Assembly: GCA_030141605.1 (NCBI GenBank)
Contig: JAQGDQ010000287.1
Coordinates: forward strand, 87,501-151,500
From: Tubiluchus corallicola
Lineage: Eukaryota > Priapulida > Priapulimorpha > Priapulimorphida > Tubiluchidae
Direction: 5' to 3'
DNA length: 64,000 nucleotides
Part shown: piece by piece, positions 59,696-64,000 of the stretch
Layout of the letters: every line of letters starts with the position of its first letter
How positions within the stretch are numbered: the first letter of the stretch is position 1
Program-made: the position numbers and the translations under genes
Notes under the pieces: generated by a model
Seen by the model: the letters and a program-made list of their open reading frames with translations, nothing else
Told to the model about the DNA's origin: nothing
The model's database searches: none

Positions 59696-60855
59696 TGTTT
59701 GCTAATCGGTTGTTTTCTAGTACAATTTTATAATTAGTAGCTTTTCGGGTTTTTTTATATTGGACCGTTGTCCCTTGGTGACAGAGGCAGGGAAGATGGC
59801 ACTACTGCTCAAAAAGCAGTTGTGTTGCACGTATTTACACTTAAACTAGCCAAATATTTAAGCTAAAGCAAAATTATTGAATCAAATTCAATTGAATTGA
59901 ATCTCTGGGTTCAATTATTAAGTACATAGTCAGCTTAACAAAGTGTCGATCATAGAAGAATTCCCATCTGAAGTAAAATCTATAAATGTAACTTGATTGA
60001 GCAGTTATGTTGAAGCACCTGGGCTACATGGACAAGGTAACTTTGCTGGCTGCTTTAAATCAATGTTTTCCATCTGCATCAAGTATGCTGACCAGCGTGA
60101 CGATTCTTGTCTCCAATAAGACAAAGTGTATTTTATCTACTAACAATCAGAATTTAACTGGCTTACAAAGAATTATAATTAATGGTACAGTGTTAAATTG
60201 AAGTGGGTTATCTGGGTCACAAACTAACATCAAACCTTAATGAACTTGCTGATGTTCTAAGATGCAAAGAGATTTTATTTCATGCTTAATGCTGTTTTGT
60301 ACTCTTTTAAGGCTGTGACAGATTAATAATACTTAAATTGACTCATGCTTATTGCTGCTCTTTCTACCACCGTTCGATTAACGATTCAAAGAATCATAGT
60401 TATGTAATAAATATAGAAAAGCACTGAGACAAATTCGTAAAACTGCCTAGAAAATCTCATTCCAGTATGACACTTCACATTGCTGAGACACGTCCTCTAG
60501 ATCTCCTTTTCCATATAAGCATATTTTAAAGCTCTATTGTAACCTAAATTTGTCTGGTAATCCAGTACTCTGTTCATCGGCTGTGTTAAATGATAATACT
60601 AGTATAGGCATGCTAGGCAGAAACCACAACACGGCACACATGAACCAGTATACTTATGGTTACACACCTGTTGACACAATAGCCTATATTCTCTTCTGGG
60701 CTTTACATAATGAATATGTAATTAAAGGTTTCATGGATAATGACATTAATGAAGTGTTGTGTTTGCTACTAACAACACAATGTATATGCCAATGTAAATA
60801 GCACTACTAACGCCTTTATATTATGTGTAATGTAAAACTGTGTGAACAAAGATAA
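59696..60855. other. Unique sequence between IR5 and IR6
   Basis: About 1.16 kb not shared with other spacers. Short frames (60007-60201, 60550-60801) have no recognisable domain. From about 60860 (TTACAATAGATCA) the common IR 5' flank resumes. Confidence 0.55.
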
Positions 60856-61243
60856 TATATATTACAATAGATCAATTGTATGTCATAAAATGCACGTTGC
60901 CACGAACAGCAAAGAAATGTAAATTGGGCATTGTCAGAACATTGGACTTGTCTAAATGAGAAATGTTTCGTCGCAGTTTTATTATCAGCAGCTCAACTGA
61001 ATCAGAAAGCCGAACACGCTAATGTCTTTAAGTATGTTAAACAGACGATTTATTATAAGTAGTGTTGATTGCCATGCACCTTTAGTTATCATTGATATTA
61101 AAAGATTTTCGGAAAGGTCCGGAAGGAAATATTTGGGAAGCCATTTTCACATGTTTGCCGAATTCTTTAAAACATTGAGCTTTGGATAACCATAAGCTTT
61201 GCACATGCATTCAAAATAAGCATACAACCTTTTGAGAAACCAA

Positions 61244-62632
61244 ATGTCGTCGTATCGAACATTATCATTGTGCATGATTTGCCTTAGCGTATGTACTGGA
61301 CAAATGACAGATGCAGCAAAATATGGCCAAACTCACTTAGATGCAAGTGAACAAGCGGGGAAAAGGTGTTACAGTTGCTGGGCAAAAGATACTGCGAATG
61401 AGGAAGCAAGTCTTAATAGTCACATTCGTGTAGCACACTGGGTTGAAAATGAAAACATAACTCAGACAGCAGAGCTACAATACTTAGACATGTTATGTGA
61501 AGTTCTAAATTTGACCTATACAGTAAAACACTTCACACTTAAGCAGGTCAATTATACTAGTGAAGCTGAAAGAGGCCATATTGATCTGATAATAAGTAGC
61601 CTTCTATGGTCACCAGCGCATAGCAAATTCTTATCACTTCTCTATGCGGGCTGGATCACTGAAGATGTGCTACTCATAAAAAGACCAGAAAGCAACAATG
61701 TTGCAACATCATTAGTGGTACCATTCAGTCTAAAGACATGGTTGGCTTTACTAGCATGCAGTGTTCTTGTCGGTTGCTTAACAGCTTTGTGGGAGAGGTG
61801 CATAGATATTACACAACGCAAGACCACCACCAGTTCTGTATTTCACTATATGAGCTACATGCTGGTTTCATTTCTGCAGAAAGGTGGCACAAAATTGCCA
61901 AAAAACATGGCTTCACAGACACTATTGTCTTGCTGGTGGTTATTTGCTCTGACAATTACAGGTACATATACAGGTGTGTTGGTATCATTTCTGACACTTC
62001 AAATACCTGCTTATCCATTCACATCAATGGAAGAGTTACTAGGCAGTTCTGTTACACCTATTCTTATGCCTGGCAGGAGTGAGATAGACATTTTTCGAGA
62101 CAGTTCACCAGATACAGTGGAAGGAAAGTTATGGAAAAAGATGCAGATGGATAAGAATTCAATAGCAAACACAACACTTGAAGCTCTTGATTTAGTGTTG
62201 ACAGGAAAATACACTTTGGCAATTAACAGTTATGACCAACAGCTGTTATTATTACATGATTTCTCAAAGTACGGCAAGTGCAGATTCACAATTGCACCAT
62301 TTGCTGTGCGGCAACTGCAAGTGGGCTGGTCAGTACCAAAGCGCAGCAAGTACCAAGCAATGCTGGAATACGGATTCAGATTATTGTCCCAGAATGGTCA
62401 GGAACAAAAGCTAGAATGTGAAGTTTTTCAACAAAATGGATCACATTGTTTATCACCTCCCACTGACAAGGTTGAAAACCAGGTTCTCGGTTTGGCCGAC
62501 CTACTACCAGCATTTGTGATACTCGTTTTTGGTTATATAGGCGGAATGAGTTCAACATGTTGTGAGTTATTCTATTTTAAGTTAAAAAACAGAAATGTAC
62601 AGCGAAGAACCAACCTTCTGCATAAAGCATAA
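61244..62632 (+). CDS. IR6: ionotropic glutamate receptor-like protein (intronless)
   Basis: 462 residues from ATG 61244, aligned with the start of IR3-IR5. A stop precedes it in frame, so it cannot be longer by more than a few codons. Signal peptide MSSYRTLSLCMICLSVCTGQ, S1 with GHIDLIIS, M1, pore, M3 (GTYTGVLVSFLTL), S2 with IFRDSSPDTVEGKLWKKM, cysteine pair KCRF/HCLS and M4 (VILVFGYIGGMSSTCC). The carboxylate-binding Arg of S1 is His (SPAHSKF against SPERSKF). It is more diverged from IR3/IR4 than they are from each other. Frame intact; AATAAA at 62804. Confidence 0.9.
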   Translation: MSSYRTLSLCMICLSVCTGQMTDAAKYGQTHLDASEQAGKRCYSCWAKDTANEEASLNSHIRVAHWVENENITQTAELQYLDMLCEVLNLTYTVKHFTLKQVNYTSEAERGHIDLIISSLLWSPAHSKFLSLLYAGWITEDVLLIKRPESNNVATSLVVPFSLKTWLALLACSVLVGCLTALWERCIDITQRKTTTSSVFHYMSYMLVSFLQKGGTKLPKNMASQTLLSCWWLFALTITGTYTGVLVSFLTLQIPAYPFTSMEELLGSSVTPILMPGRSEIDIFRDSSPDTVEGKLWKKMQMDKNSIANTTLEALDLVLTGKYTLAINSYDQQLLLLHDFSKYGKCRFTIAPFAVRQLQVGWSVPKRSKYQAMLEYGFRLLSQNGQEQKLECEVFQQNGSHCLSPPTDKVENQVLGLADLLPAFVILVFGYIGGMSSTCCELFYFKLKNRNVQRRTNLLHKA

Positions 62633-64000
62633 TGACATCCTAAGCTGCTGGGAAAACAGTTTTACAGTTAAATGTAAGCTTCAAAGACCATACAAATCCT
62701 GTGTAGACACTGCTGTTAATATATGCACATGTGCACATTTCATGACTAAAGAAAGAAAGAAAAATTTGTCCACATATTAGTAAAATATAGATGTATGAAT
62801 AGTAATAAAACCGTGTTTTACATATCTTTTAAATTTGGTAAAAGTAAAATTTTGATTGGTAAGTCATGACTCACTCTTAAATGCAAAAACATGCACAGAA
62901 AGTGTCATTCACACATATCTTTTCCCAAAACATGGTCTATATCTGGAATGGTGTAACATATGCACACCAGTAATAGTGTTTTTTATTTGTTACACAATGG
63001 CAAATTGCTCTAATTCTATAATTTGCAACTGTGTTTAACAGAAAAACAAGGACACATTATCCCAGAATTAAGCAATAAATGCAGTGATGTTAAGATAGTG
63101 GATTTGTTGCTGAGAATTGACAAGTTTCGTATTTTGCAGTACAGGTGTAAGTGTGCAAGTTGACCAGCTTGTGAGTTAGTGCAAGTTGCATAAAGTTGAA
63201 GGAATTTGCATGCATTTCGAAAGTGTATGCAAAATGCTGAAGTTTGCCCAAGTTTCCATATGTTTGAGTAAGAATAAGAGTTGCACCAGGTAAGTTGTGG
63301 TTGTTTTGCAGATGGTCTGACATGCTGCTTTGACATCATTTCACACAAGTAAATGTCAGATTTGATACATTATTGACAAACAAACCCTATAACATATTTG
63401 TTCCACAATATTCTGCGACATTACAGCAAGTGTTTGCAATAGAAGGCTATAGGTAAATAAAAAAACGCTACCAACTATGCTCCGGCATTTAAAACAGAAC
63501 TTATCCTATGTCCCTTATGGAAATGAGACACATCTTATGCCAATATTTAGTAATACACATCCTATACCTGTTTTCTGATCTACTGCAAAAGCGTTCTCTG
63601 CAATCCTATTTAGTTGTGTGTCTATGATAAATCTGATGATGTGCCATCTACGATAAAATAAACGTGTTTATTAAGGTGATATTTGAACACTATTCGTGTT
63701 TCTGAGACTAAATGTATTGCAATGTGGATGAACTGTGCAAGCTGATTCTAATATATGCACATTACATAAACAAAATCCTCCATTGCTGTTGAATAAGGAT
63801 TCCACAGTGAATGACTAAGTCCAATTCTTATGACTCCCCCCCCAAACTTGTTGTTAAGCAAACCAATATAACAAGGCCTGTACACAAAAAATCAACATCA
63901 CCTCATATGAATCGTCTCCTACAGGCTGCAGACTATTCTTATTGCACCACCACGTTTGTTTTTACTACTGCCATCATCATCATCGTCGTCGTAGTCACGG
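62633..64000. other. IR6 3' flank to window end
   Basis: About 62640-62690 matches the flank after IR3-IR5; then some 700 bases of unrelated sequence; then 63420-63880 matches the shared 3' flank again (ACCAACTAT.., GGAAATGAGACACATC, GCAAACCAATATAACAAG). The window ends in a CATCATCATCGTCGTCGT triplet run at about 63972-63993. No further gene seen. Confidence 0.65.

Overview
The window is animal genomic DNA. It is AT-rich, with spliced genes, long introns and many microsatellites and dispersed repeats. I see no bacterial, organelle or virus-like gene. An MXD-family gene, a NELF-A gene and an array of short intronless ionotropic-receptor-like genes suggest an invertebrate, most likely a protostome such as a chelicerate, crustacean or mollusc. 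The species cannot be fixed from this sequence.

Left third (1-16.6 kb): no convincing protein gene. It holds two large compound triplet-repeat tracts, several minisatellites, a short telomere-like block, two elements with terminal inverted repeats, tRNA-like fragments and copies of three dispersed repeat families (called A, B and C here).

Middle (16.6-33.3 kb): a complete six-exon gene on the + strand, 16869-32023, encoding a 235-residue MAX-dimerisation (MXD/MAD) repressor. It has an N-terminal SIN3-interaction helix, a bHLH split by a conserved 30-nt microexon, and a leucine zipper. Three CACGTG E-boxes, the sites this class of protein binds, lie within 120 bp just upstream of its start.

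33.3-43.5 kb: the last three coding exons of NELFA (negative elongation factor A), - strand, 37962-40993. Its N-terminal exons are not recognisable in the window. A 42-bp minisatellite of about 20 copies fills one of its introns.

Right third (43.5-64 kb): six tandem + strand genes or pseudogenes of the ionotropic glutamate receptor superfamily, named IR1 to IR6 here. Each intact copy is one uninterrupted frame of about 430-465 codons with the S1 / M1-pore-M3 / S2 / M4 layout and no amino-terminal domain. IR3-IR6 are close paralogues made by tandem duplication of a unit of about 4 kb. The left edge of that unit cuts through the last coding segment of an IR2-like gene, so its spacers carry gene-tail remnants. 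IR5 is broken by a 185-bp deletion. Comparing the repeated spacers shows empty and filled sites for two insertions.

The genes fall into three unrelated jobs: E-box repression (MXD), promoter-proximal pausing (NELFA) and putative membrane chemoreception or signalling (IR array). MXD and NELFA family members are also neighbours on human 4p16.3, which makes their proximity here notable.
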